Source: Pectinophora gossypiella
Taxonomy: Eukaryota > Arthropoda > Insecta > Lepidoptera > Gelechiidae
Reading direction: 5' to 3'
DNA length: 64,000 bases
Assembly: GCF_024362695.1 (NCBI RefSeq)
Contig: NC_065433.1
Span: 27,251,700-27,315,699 of the forward strand
Position numbers and translations under genes: made by a program
Notes under the pieces: model-generated
Databases searched by the model: none
Seen by the model: only the letters and a program-made list of their open reading frames with translations
Told to the model about the DNA's origin: nothing
Shown here: in pieces, positions 21,561-31,799 of the stretch
Position numbering within the stretch: the stretch's first letter is position 1
Layout of the letters: each line of letters opens with the position of its first letter

Positions 21561-21904
21561 TACATACATACATGAACAGCCTATATACGTCCCACTGCTG
21601 GGCACAGGCCTCCCCTCAATCAACCGGAGGGGTTATGGAGCATACTCCACCACGCTGCTCCAATGCAGGTTGGTGGAGGTGTTTTTACGGCTAATAGCCG
21701 GGACCAACGGCTTACCGTGCCCTCCGAAGCACGGAATCATCTTACTTTTTCGGACAATCAGGTGATTCAAGCCTGAGAAGTCCTTACCAAACAAAGGACA
21801 GTCTCATTAAAGTGATTTCGACAACGTCCCCATCGGGAATCGAACCCGGACCTCCAGATCGTGAGCCTAACGCTCTAACCACTATACCATTGCCGTTAGT
21901 TTGT
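21561..21904 (-). mobile_element. SINE-1 copy, 14-bp TSD
   Basis: Reverse SINE-1 with a tacatacatacatg tail on the left and the tRNA-like head on the right (aatcgaacccggacctccag). Direct repeats tagtgttattttca lie at 21547-21560 and 21905-21918. Confidence 0.88.
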
Positions 21905-22054
21905 TAGTGTTATTTTCAATGTGAGATAATTATGCTAAACTTCAAGCACACCCCGAATACTATACAATAATCTCATTCTTACTGTGCGCGTGAAACACAG
22001 TCCACTCACTCTCTTACTTCTAGCGGCTTACGGCCATTTTAAACTAAAGCATAC

Positions 22055-22262
22055 AATAAGGAATAATATACTACGTATAGAATTTCAACTCTCCGCTCCC
22101 CACCAGCGTCTGAGCTAGCCCCCTCACCCCTGAACACAGTTTAGACTTGAATCGTATGGCGTCAAACGTCACATACAGATGCGCGTGTACGATAACGTCA
22201 ATGTGTGGTGTCTGTGTAAAACGAGGGTGTTTGTATGAAGTGTCCGGGGTGTGACAAAGTAA
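22055..22262 (-). repeat. R3 repeat copy
   Basis: Reverse of the R3 sequence: tcaactctccgctccccacc, acgataacgtcaatgtgtgg and gaagtgtccggggtgtga. Confidence 0.7.
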
Positions 22263-22385
22263 GAATGAAAGAGGGTGATATTTGCGCCCGATACGAATTG
22301 GTACGGGACGGAGAGTTAACTTATTTTTTTTATTTTATTTATTTAATTCAGGCAACTAAGGCCGTTATTATGCTTCAATTAAGTA

Positions 22386-22690
22386 TAGCTCAAGGAGGAC
22401 TCCGAGGAACTCGGTGGCGCAGCGGTAAACGCGCTCGGTCTGCGATTGTTGAAGTTAAGCAACTTTCGCAAAGGCCGGTCATAGGATGGGTGACCACAAA
22501 AAAAAGTTTTCATCTCGAGCTCTTCCGTGCTTCTGAAGGCACGTTAAGCCGTTGGTCCCGGCTGCATTAGCAGTCGTTAATAACCATCAATCCGCACTGG
22601 GCCCGCGTGATGGTTTAAGGCACTATCTCCCTATCCATCCATAGGGAAGGCCCGTGCCCCAGCAGTGGGGACGTTAATGGGCTGGTGATG
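22386..22690 (+). mobile_element. SINE-2 copy, 16-bp TSD
   Basis: Head aactcggtggcgcagcggta; tail ccccagcagtggggacgtta then ggtgatg. Perfect direct repeats atgcttcaattaagta lie at 22370-22385 and 22691-22706. Confidence 0.9.
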
Positions 22691-22735
22691 ATGCTTCAAT
22701 TAAGTACTTAATTTACACATATTAAGTTAGTAGGT

Positions 22736-22970
22736 AGAGAACCGGAGAGGAAATATGATTGGCCACCTGATACGACACGATTCATTTATAACAAACATTA
22801 TAGAAGGAAAAATTGAAGGGAAGAGAGGAAGGGGTAGACTTAGGATAACATTTATGAAACAAATAAAAGAGAAGGTGCAGGTCGTGTCGTATCGGGAGGT
22901 GAAGGTTTTGGCGGGAAGAAGAGAGGAATGGCGGTTACTCCACCGACAAGAGCGCAGCTCTTAAATAGAG
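22736..22970 (+). pseudogene. LINE ORF2 carboxyl-terminal fragment
   Basis: Plus-strand frame: MIGHLIRHDSFITNIIEGKI, then KRGRGRLRITFMKQIKE, ...REEWRLLHRQERSS stop. GHLxRHD...EGKxEGKRGRGR...EWRLLH is a familiar end of LINE ORF2 proteins. A shorter piece of the same 3' end lies in reverse at 29388-29445. Confidence 0.75.
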
Positions 22971-23239
22971 AGAGAGAAGTTAGTAGGTACCTATATCGTT
23001 ATGAATACTTAATATAACACAAAGTAAATCTATTACGTTCGGGTTAAGCTTTGGAATCTTTTTTGTTTTGTCTGTTAATGTATGATCTGCTAAGAATAGG
23101 GTGAAATTCGCGCCAAGGCAAGTCGCTCGTTGGAAGAATAAGTATTACATTTTGTCACATACATACACAAACGTCCGTAATCCCTAACGGGGTGGGCAGA
23201 GCCACAAGTAAGAAGACAACTTGCAGCCACTGTTGATAC

Positions 23240-24885
23240 CTTCTTGTCAAAGTATTATCAAGTAGAGTAATATTTATTTATCACTAAGTTGTTAATACAT
23301 ATCGTGGCCAGATCTTAGAATTGATCATTTCAGATCGATTTGGCCAGATCAATGAACACAAAACGTTTAACGATATGAGCAACTAAATACATGATTAAAC
23401 TTTATGATATGGCCAAACGTTGGCAATGATATCTTAAAATTAAGGAATATCTTCTTAATATTCAGAAAAACGTCGGTAACTGAACTTTATACTTATTTCA
23501 TAATTATGTTATACACATCTACTTGTCATATATTGTTTATGAATCTCTCTCGTATCTGTTTATCTGTGGCTTTTATTTTACACATCTGTTTATTTGTCGT
23601 ATCTATTATGTATACTTTAACCCCTTGGCATACTATCTACCTTTGACTAATACTTTCATATTTTTCGTAATCCCATAATTCATATATTTTCTTCATAATT
23701 ATATTTGCTTATTCTCTTATTTATTGTAAGTAAATCCCGACACTTTTTGTTGGCACGATAGTTCAAAGTATTTATAAGCGTAACTTAGGTACTGGCAGAA
23801 TATCAGTGTTGCTGAGAGTGGTATTTCTACTATCCTTCGCAACAACATGCTGAGCTGAGTCAGTCCCTTTTCCCTGGCAGTGTATTTTTGATTTGTATAC
23901 TTATCTTTATCTTCTCTACTATTGTACTGCACTGTTTTGGGAATAAAGTTATTCTATTCTATTCTAAATTAGTAAGATAATTATTACTATGGATTTTATA
24001 AACGTGAAAACAGTAAGAGAAGGAACCTACATACATACGTATACAGATACATAGATAACATAGGTACTTACTAAGAACTTTAAAAAAAAAACTATCTACA
24101 TGATAAACAAACATTAACTAAGATACTAATAGTGCATATGTATCGTTTCACTTGACCCATATTTCTTGTGACCTATAAAGGGCACATCTCATTAGCTCTT
24201 GACTTTAGTTTGAGGTCTGCACAATATTATCAAGTATCGTAAATTAAGTAGGAACTTTATCTATTAAGTAAGTACTTAAGTATTTAAGTGTGCATGTTAG
24301 TTAAATAGTGAAAAAGCTAAGCGTAGCGCTAGCTGCAACGCAACGTACTTAATTAAGTTATAATACTTAAGTAACTTTTATCTACTTACATGTAATTTAA
24401 GTTTTTATCTATGTAAATCTTCACATCAACAAACCACTAAGTTAGTTTTTCTACCGCAACTAAAATGCGAAGGTTATTTTTTAAGTTTCCTTATAGGTAC
24501 TTACCCAACTGTGATACCACAACATTTAAAAACACACACAGACACACGACGATAAAATTATATCGAGCCATTTTCACGTCTTTTACACACGGTATTTTGC
24601 CACTGAGTGGATATTTCGCAAATTTTGTTTTAAAAAGTAAAATGAATTTTGTCTAAGGCGGCGCGTGCGCGCGTCAGCCGGCGGCTTCTGATCGGTGGTC
24701 GCTCTTGACCCATTGTAAATATAAGCTAGCTATGACGTCACACATGGTCAATACTCGGACACGCCATAAGGTCTTCGTATTTTAAAATTCCCACTTTATT
24801 GACTTGGCACTGTGTGCGCAAGTCTGGAAGGCTGGGGTTGATGTACCTACGTTATTTTTTTATAAGTCGTAAATTATCATTTACA
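23240..24885. other. Intronic AT-rich stretch, nothing assigned
   Basis: Contains a GC-rich patch at 24655-24700 (gcggcgcgtgcgcgcg) with no frame. The rest is low-complexity AT sequence. No exon with a convincing signal was found. Confidence 0.45.
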
Positions 24886-25160
24886 TAATAGGCTAGTTTC
24901 GAACTAGTCAAATCAGTTACTTTTTATTAAACGTCAAAACACGAAATTACAGTGGATTTTGTATGAGAAAGCACACTGTGACATCATAGAAAAATCTGAC
25001 AAAATGTCGGACTTATTCGTTTATTTTTTTTTGTTTTTCTTGATGGAAATTCATAAATAAGTTAAATAGAAAAAATCATTTTTTTTTGGTTATTTTTAAA
25101 TCTGTATTAGTTTAGTAATCAGAATTTCATAATTTATCTTGAACATAGTACACGACCTAA
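24886..25160 (-). repeat. R5 repeat, longest uninterrupted copy
   Basis: From ggctagtttcgaactagtca to cagaatttcataatttatc. It is the reference copy for the interrupted ones at 3130-3525 and 4311-5020. Confidence 0.7.
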
Positions 25161-25503
25161 TTATGTAGGTATTGAAAAAAAATATATAAAAAATATAGTT
25201 TTTGATTTTTGTATTATTTAGGGTCTGTTGACTCTTATCGCCTTAAGGTTAAACTGTTGATATTAATATCGTGGCTATTATCAATAAGTCATGTTTCAAC
25301 ATATCTATAATTTAACTGTGGAAACTGATTTAAGGTAACCATGCGTATGCGCATACAAATAAGGCAGCAATAAAAAAAGAAACATTTATTTTTAACACGC
25401 CATGAAGCAAATAATATGAAAATATATTTATGCATACTTTGTCTGTCTATCCTAATAGATGTATGGAATGACATAATATTTAACAATAAGTAAGTTTATT
25501 CCA

Positions 25504-25835
25504 ACAACCTCCGTGGTCTAGTGGTAAGAGCGTTAGGCTAACGATCTGGAGGTCCGGGTTCGATTCCCGATGGGGACATTGTCGAAATCACTTTGTAATA
25601 CTGTCCTTTGTTTGGTAAGGACTTTTCAGGCTTGAATCACCTGATTGTCCGAAAAAGTAAGTTGATTCCGTGCTTCGGAGGGCACGTTAAGCCGTTGGTT
25701 CCGGCTGTTAGCCGTAAAAACACCTCCACCAACCGGCAGTGGAACAGCGTGGTGGAGTATGCTCCATACCCTCTCCGGTTGATTGAGAGGAGGCCTGTGC
25801 CCAGCAGTGGGACGTATATAGGCAGTTTATGTTAT
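25504..25835 (+). mobile_element. SINE-1 copy, full length
   Basis: Head aacctccgtggtctagtggt and B box gggttcgattccc intact. Direct repeats gtaagtttattcca / gtaagtgtattcca (one mismatch) lie at 25490-25503 and 25836-25849. Confidence 0.88.
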
Positions 25836-25959
25836 GTAAGTGTATTCCAGCGTCATAACACCAAAAAAAACAAAACCAAAAGCCAAAAATTGGACCTGTC
25901 AATTCTTCAGGTTACAGACAAACGGGATAACGCTATGGAGGTGATGAACAGCTTCTGTA

Positions 25960-26185
25960 GTCCAAACATATCACAAAAATCACATTGTGATCCCCAGTTT
26001 GGTTAGGACATTACCGGCTGATCACCTGATTGTCCGAAAGTAAGATGATCCGTGCTTCGGAAGGCTGTCGGTTCCGGTTACTATTTACTTAAGTAAGTAC
26101 ATGTCAAGGGCCTTTGGCGGCTCAATAATAATCCTGATACCACGGTTGCTGAGGTTGGTAATCAACCTATATAGAAGAATAAAAT
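25960..26185 (+). mobile_element. SINE-3 copy, 5'-truncated
   Basis: Matches SINE-3 from atatcacaaaaatcacattg to the aacctatatagaagaata end; the tRNA-like head is missing. Confidence 0.7.
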
Positions 26186-26469
26186 AAATATCTATTCACT
26201 AAGTAACATAGATAGATTGTAATTTTTTACACAACGAACCTCTCAACCGCCTAAATATACTTACTGCAGCTTCTCACATCCTGTATATTAGCCGGGGAAA
26301 AGAAGCTGCAAGAAAAACCTCGGCACAGGGCCCTAGACATTCTTTTAAAAAACATCAGTTTCTAGACAGTTAATCCCATGCATTCATATCTTCTAAATAA
26401 TCACTAACTTTATAATATTTTTTTTTACAGAGTTACTGTTTAATTGCTGTCTTAAAACTGTTCACTTAC

Positions 26470-27046
26470 CAATACTTTGCAACTTTTGCGGTCTTCTCTT
26501 ATTGAGACGTCCTTTATTCTTCCTGACGACAATTTTGTACTTATGGTTCAAGTTGTACACTTGCGTGGGCGCATATCCCTTGTATCCGTGAGTCCCCGCA
26601 GATATGTTGTAAATGTTGACCTTCTTGTACCCATAAGTTGGGTACCCGTGATATCCGTAAGTCGTACTCGGATACCCGTAGGTTGGGTACCGATGCGGTC
26701 CAGTAATCTGGTACCCATGGCCAGTAGTGGGATATTGGTAGCAGGGCTTTGTATGCCCGTATCCGTGACCATCATATCCGTGATTCTGGTTCCATTTCTT
26801 GCCGTAGCCGTACGTCTCCTGACCGTAAGTTCCGTGGCCGTTGCACCCGTCGTTGCCATGGTAACCGTGCCCATAAAGACTTTGAAATAACGCCTCTAAA
26901 GCCTCATAGTACTCCGGCGAAGGCGTTGGAGTAGGAGGTTTGTAGATTAGAGGGGTCTTCAAACATTTGTTGTGGTTCTGCGCCAGAATCAGCAGAATTG
27001 GGAACGTCTGAACTAAGCTGCAAATTGTACTCTCCTGTATAGTCAT
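26470..27046 (-). CDS. Gly/Tyr/His-rich secreted protein exon, probable first exon of the CLIP protease
   Basis: Minus-strand exon from ATG at 27046 to a strong donor (attg|gtaagtg) at 26470, 192 codons plus one base. The start MTIQESTICSLVQTFPILLILAQ looks like a signal peptide with its hydrophobic core at about residues 8-22. After a Pro-rich stretch (PPTPTPSPEYY) comes a region rich in Gly, Tyr and His: YGHGYHG, GYDGHGYGH, then PTYGYPSTTYGYHGYPTYGYKK. The end is basic (KNKGRLNKRRPQKL). Without the donor the frame closes four codons later. The phase-1 end would join the phase-1 acceptor at 18767 to give a Gly codon. Composition alone would also suit a cuticle, eggshell or silk protein, so the link to the protease is an inference. 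Confidence 0.6.
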
Positions 27047-27466
27047 CGCGACTGATTCCCTCGATACACTACCACGAAATGATACCTAACTAACATTCGA
27101 AAGCTACTGAAAATTGGGTTATCTACAAAAATCTACATTTTCCGTTTTGTAACACTCAAATTATTTATTGAGTAAACTATAATTTAAATGATGCAATGAG
27201 ATGGTATCGAGATAAAATAAGTGAAATTCATTGAAATTTATTTTTGTTTGGGTCATTTACCCTATTGTTTTGGTGTGAAAAGTGTGTCACCTTTGGTAAA
27301 ACATTTTAATCACTGGATCTAAAGGACGTTTAGGATAAAACCTAACCTACTTATCAATAAAATATTCATACACACATACCGGTCAAATTGTCAGCTTCCT
27401 TGCCGCAGTCGATTAAAAATATGGTGCAATTGGGTGCAATACTTAAGGTATGATTGGGCTGGATGG
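27047..27466. other. 5' flank of the minus-strand gene, no clear promoter
   Basis: On the minus strand a TCAGT initiator-like motif occurs about 60 bp before the ATG (ttttcagtagc), and an aataaataat stretch lies further up. Neither is strong enough to call a promoter. Confidence 0.3.
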
Positions 27467-27556
27467 ATGGAAAACCCATACCTTGAAGCTTTTACAATAT
27501 CTATATTATTATCTTACAATATAGATATTGTAAGTTTCAAGGTATGGGTTTTCCAT
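27467..27556. repeat. 90-bp near-perfect hairpin
   Basis: The left arm begins atggaaaacccataccttga and the right arm returns as tcaaggtatgggttttccat. About 40 paired bases are broken by a two-base bulge, with a short AT loop. The size is in the range of a microRNA precursor, but it could equally be a degenerate MITE. Confidence 0.8.
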
Positions 27557-28009
27557 TCCCCTCACGGTTATCAGGCTAAATTCTAGGTTGAATTCTGATA
27601 TCTTATTAAGTCAGTAGACAATTTGATCTTTGCTACTTAGTTGTGTCGTAAGAATACTTCCAGTACAAAAAATGATTGACCCATTTTGATGGGTTTCATT
27701 ATTGAGATTGTAGAAAAACGCGAACCTGGTTGCTTCGAGACGTTCGTCGATAGTTTCCTGAAGCTTCTAGTAGAGCAATGTGTTTATTAATGCATTATTT
27801 TTCTATTTTAGTAGGCGTTTATTATTCTGTACTTACTGACTTCTAAAAATTAACTATTATGGTCTTACGGAATAGCTCCTCCACCGTCACTACCTTCGTC
27901 CACTCCTTAATATTGGCTAAACATCTCATCCTCGGCCTTCCCGTACGTCTGTGACCCAAGATTTAGCCCAACAATATAACTTGAAGCATTAGTTATTGTT
28001 GTTTCCGGC

Positions 28010-28220
28010 CAATCAGCTCGCGACAATAAACACTTCAGGACCCCGATACCGACCTCTCAGACGACGCCCTGGTCCGAGGTTCGCGCCCAACTACGCAACC
28101 TGAGGCCTGTTGTGTTAAATTTTGCACCGGGTGGCAGCCCTTAGCGCTCCCCATTTGTTCGGCTAAGTAGTGAATCCCATATGTATGCGGCAGACCCGCA
28201 ATAAGTCACTTCGGAGCATG
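28010..28220 (+). mobile_element. LINE 3'-end copy with internal deletion
   Basis: Begins ccaatcagctcgcgacaata and jumps from ccccgataccgacc directly to tctcagacgacgcc, missing about 100 bp that the copies at 660-983 and 53560-53985 have. It ends aataagtcactt with no clear poly-A. Confidence 0.7.
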
Positions 28221-28429
28221 AGACGTAGATACCCGACTTTTCTTTTTTATTGTGAGCAATATCTACCGAGTATTTTCTGACCGAGGCCTTCTCGCTAATA
28301 GTTTTCCTTAGATTCGATAAAATTGCGCAGCGGGAAGTTTTCTTGTTATATTATTTTCTTGTATTATCAGGCTATAAATTAGAATTACGTGGTGTAACTA
28401 CACTACGATGGAAATGGAATTTAAAAAAA

Positions 28430-28495
28430 CCGGTCAAGTGCGAGTCGGGCTCGCGCACCGAGGGTTCCGTACAAACTGCAAAATAACAAAAAAAA
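28430..28495 (+). repeat. Dispersed repeat fragment
   Basis: accggtcaagtgcgagtcgg, then ctcgcgcaccgagggttccg: a block I recognise as widespread in arthropod genomes. Class unresolved. Confidence 0.5.
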
Positions 28496-28499
28496 TAAC

Positions 28500-29387
28500 T
28501 AAGATAATTATTCATCTCTAAGGGAGACTGAGTTTGTTGAAAACATTCTACAACAAGTCTACTTCAGCTACATCCACAGCATAATGTCTTTCGGTATTTG
28601 CCGTAGGGTCGAGCTGCTAATGTGGTAATACTTTCATCATCCAAAAAAAAGAGCAGTTCGCGCTATTTACAACCTGTGTCGTCAAGACTGTCTAATTCAA
28701 AACTATAAATTTTCTTATCTCTTATGAATATAGGTATCAGATTTTTCTTTTTCTTGGCTCTTCCATAAGAAATATACTATGGCAATATACAATATTAATT
28801 GTGTTTCTCTAGTTATTAAATAACTTGTAATGTACTACATTGATTTAAAAGATGTGTTGCTGTTGCAGTTTCTTGTCATTTCTTCTCTTCAGCCATAACA
28901 CCTTGAGAAATGACGTAGATTCAAAAATGTTAAATTGACCTTCAACAAGTTTATCTATGATAATAACGTTGAATAAGTGATTCTGATTTGATTCCTTTGG
29001 AATGCGACATCTTGAAATAAATCGCGGATGTTCCGGTTGTCGCGATAACCAAGGACCTCACTTTATGTCCTTGGTACTTGTGCTAGGCCAGACAATCACA
29101 CATTCCATGAGATGATCGCCAACCTCCAGTAATGGAGAGGCACGGCAAGAAGGAAAACTATGCTGAGTTGCTGACTCAAAGCAAATAAATTACTATATAC
29201 TTAGACCATAACACCAAATGATTCATTTTGTGTCCGGCCCTGTTTCCAGCTACGGTTAAATAAATATAACTGTCACATAAACATTGGCCGTGATGGTGTC
29301 TGATGCATTATGTCGGCCTTCTTGTAAAGGCGTATGCGCACCAGTTGTGACCGCAAATAATCATAGTACAGGTATTTAAGATCATCA
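28500..29387. other. Intergenic, nothing assigned
   Basis: No coding frame, tRNA-like box or inverted-repeat boundary was recognised. Confidence 0.45.
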
Positions 29388-29445
29388 TCATCATCAATTT
29401 AAGAGCCGCGCTCTTGTTGGTGCAGCATTTTCATTCTACTTTTTT
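29388..29445 (-). mobile_element. LINE 3' tail with (GATGAT) end
   Basis: In reverse it reads ctgcaccaacaagagcgcgg, then ctcttaaattgatgatgatg. This is the end of the same LINE whose ORF2 end is at 22736-22970. Confidence 0.65.
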
Positions 29446-29984
29446 AGGGAAAAATAGGGCAGTGGTTTCCCCTCTTGCTTTTCGCCCTAAAGCTTCTTGC
29501 TTCCGTATTTAAGATATACGAAGGAAAAACTAAGCTAAGAGAGAGAGAGAGAGAATAGAATGACGCTTGTTTCCCCTTGGGGTGAGAAAAATATTTACTT
29601 ATTTCAAATAGCCTAATACAGGTAGGTAGCAACAACTTAAATATTAGACAATGTGTGGTTGTTCCCTTTAAAAGGCTGTATCTTTTGAAGTATATTTGAA
29701 ACGTAGTTGAAATTTGCATAGAATATGCATAATAGTGAACATATATCAAGTACCCAATAAAAAAAAACCTAAAGTGTATTATATATATTATACTTGCCTA
29801 CAAAGCTGTTGCGAATCAAGTAACTCAACCTTATTCGTTTATTATAGTGTAAACAAAGCCTTAACACGGATAACGGATACTGAATTATATTATTAAATCT
29901 ACTATGTATATAGGTTTTACTATCATTATGCTCGCATAAGGTTCTCATAATATAATTGTAGCTTTACAAGGTGCTTACCTGGCC

Positions 29985-30090
29985 TGTGTTCACACGCCAT
30001 CCGGTTGAGAGCCCTCACCGCTCCCCATTTGTCTGGTCAAGTGGTTTATGCCATTTGTGGCACCACAATCTCACATGATGGTAAGTGACG
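29985..30090 (+). mobile_element. LINE 3'-end fragment fused to another repeat
   Basis: ttgagagccctcaccgctcc, then ccatttgtctggtcaagtgg match the 660-983 LINE tail. From about 30063 the sequence changes to the ccacaatctcacatgatggt block, also found at 54890. Confidence 0.55.
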
Positions 30091-30184
30091 ATGTGGTTTA
30101 AGGTGGATCACGTTTACCTAGCAAATCACTATTCACTCTAGCCATGAAGACTCCCAGATTATAACGAGTTGGAAAAACAGATGA

Positions 30185-30510
30185 CGTCAGACGGTTCCAG
30201 TCCTTTGCTGTTTGGCAAAACATTTATAAGCATAAGGTATACCAGACATAAAATAACAAATATATTTTATACTCCCCGCTGTAAAACGAATCTTGGTCTT
30301 CAAGCCCCGCTAACCAGAACTTTTAAAGAGTGCAACTCTTTTTGTAACAAAATCTTAGATCTTGATGTGTTCCATGATCCGTTGAATAATACCTATATGA
30401 GAAAAGTTCTAGATTATTTAAAGCTCAACAGATATTAACTACTTACTTATATTTACTTATACTTACTTATATCTTTCTTTATAAATAAATAAATAAACAT
30501 TTAGTGGTAT
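30185..30510 (+). pseudogene. LINE ORF2 carboxyl-terminal fragment
   Basis: Plus-strand frame: RYTRHKITNIFYTPRCKTN, then LGLQAPLTRTFKECNSFCN and DVFHDPLNNTYMRKVLDYL, stop at 30438. It is followed by an (ACTTATATTTACTT)-like and AATAAATAAA tail. The RTN/KTN...PL.R....CN...D.F...L pattern is that of the end of Jockey/CR1-like LINE proteins. 5'-truncated. Confidence 0.65.
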
Positions 30511-30954
30511 CCGACTGAGAGAGAGAGAGAGAAAAATTTTTTATCAACAAATGGAGTGAGTGAATTGTACAATGAGGCACGCCAAAATAATGATAATAAT
30601 AATAATAAAAATACAAATTCCAATAATAGACGCACACAACCATAAATTAACCTGCCTAATAAAAAAATGTCAACGTCAAAAGCCAGTTTTTTATACGTAT
30701 GATAATAAATTCTGATTGATTTGCGTTGAACTTGCTTTGTTTAAATGGTCAATGCTGAGAATCGAACAAGGACATTCGCCAGTGACTGCCGTCATTTGAT
30801 ACCTATTTGACAACTTTCGTCACCTTCTGATGACGGACATCCGCCCTAGTGTAAGCCTGTTAATTAAAAATAAAACAAGTAAGTAGTTAAAAAAAACAAT
30901 GACGTGTTGGGAATACCTGATACTTCCGATTCGGTAATCCCCTAAAGTTTACAC

Positions 30955-31070
30955 ATTTTCTACGACGCCATAAGTTGCTTTTCATACAAATTCCATAGTC
31001 ATTTCGTGTTTTGACTCTTAGTAAAAAGTAACTGATTTGACCAATTGGTAACTACCCTATTTTAGAGATC
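30955..31070 (+). repeat. R5 repeat, partial
   Basis: gcttttcatacaaattccat, tttcgtgttttgactcttag and gaccaattggtaactaccct match other R5 copies. Confidence 0.6.
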
Positions 31071-31252
31071 CCGATAAAATGGATACCTATATGGCCGGTT
31101 ACCGGATATTTGGCCAACTTTGTAGTCCCTTCATACCCTCTTCGACTGATTGAGGACAGTACTGCTTGTAGACTGCTTGTAATACATCTGAAGTTGTACG
31201 TTATTAGTTATTATTTATTGTGGTTGTACATTGATAATTTTTGATAATTTGA

Positions 31253-31345
31253 ACGGCCTCCATGGGCCAGTTGGTTGGTGGTTGAGCGTTGGGCTCACGA
31301 TCCGGAGGCCCCGGGGTCGTAGTTCGGGAGAAACTGCGTGTCTTT
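31253..31345 (+). mobile_element. SINE-3 5' head fragment
   Basis: gaacggcctccatgggccag and ttgagcgttgggctcacgat match the tRNA-like head. The B box region is altered (gtcgtagttcggg). Confidence 0.55.
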
Positions 31346-31508
31346 TCGTATATTTTTTATTTAGACTGTTTCATAGTTTATCTAAGGTTTATTGCATTTA
31401 GGGTCTATGTTAACCCACACACTTAATAGCAGAAGTAAAGATGGAAACAGACAATAAAAAAAGTGTGTTAAAGTTCTTACACCTTATACTTAATGTTAGG
31501 GTTTTATT

Positions 31509-31750
31509 CATCATCATCATCAGCCGTACGACGCCCACTGCTGGGCATAGGCCTCCCCCAAGGATCTCCACGACGATCGGTCCTGCGCTGCCCGCATCCA
31601 GCAGTGGCAGTGGGCAGGACATGGCGAGGAGAACCGATGGCCGCTGGGGCGGAAGGGTTCTGGAGTGGCGGCCGCGTGTCGGACGACGCTCAGTGGGTAG
31701 GCCCGCTACAAGGTGGACCGACGATCTGGTGAAGGTCGAGGGAAGCCGCT
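31509..31750 (-). mobile_element. Twin-primed LINE insertion, 10-bp TSD
   Basis: 31509-31597 is the 3' end of a LINE in reverse, with a catcatcatcatcag tail and the cccactgctgggcataggcc block. 31598-31750 is the adjoining upstream part of the same LINE in the opposite orientation (plus frame GQDMARRTDGRWG, then RSVGRPATRWTDDLVKVEG). Perfect direct repeats gggttttatt lie at 31499-31508 and 31751-31760. Inversion of the 5' part inside one target duplication is the signature of twin priming. Confidence 0.85.
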
Positions 31751-31799
31751 GGGTTTTATTATGATTACTTAAATAAAACAACCCTTTCATTCACACAAC

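Noticed and set aside
26477..26890. 137-codon plus-strand frame, and a 108-codon minus frame at 26548-26874
   Set aside because: Shadows of the Gly/Tyr-rich exon in other frames.
30169..30438. Small host gene of 89 codons
   Set aside because: The sequence matches the pattern of a LINE ORF2 end and is followed by an A-rich retroposon-type tail.
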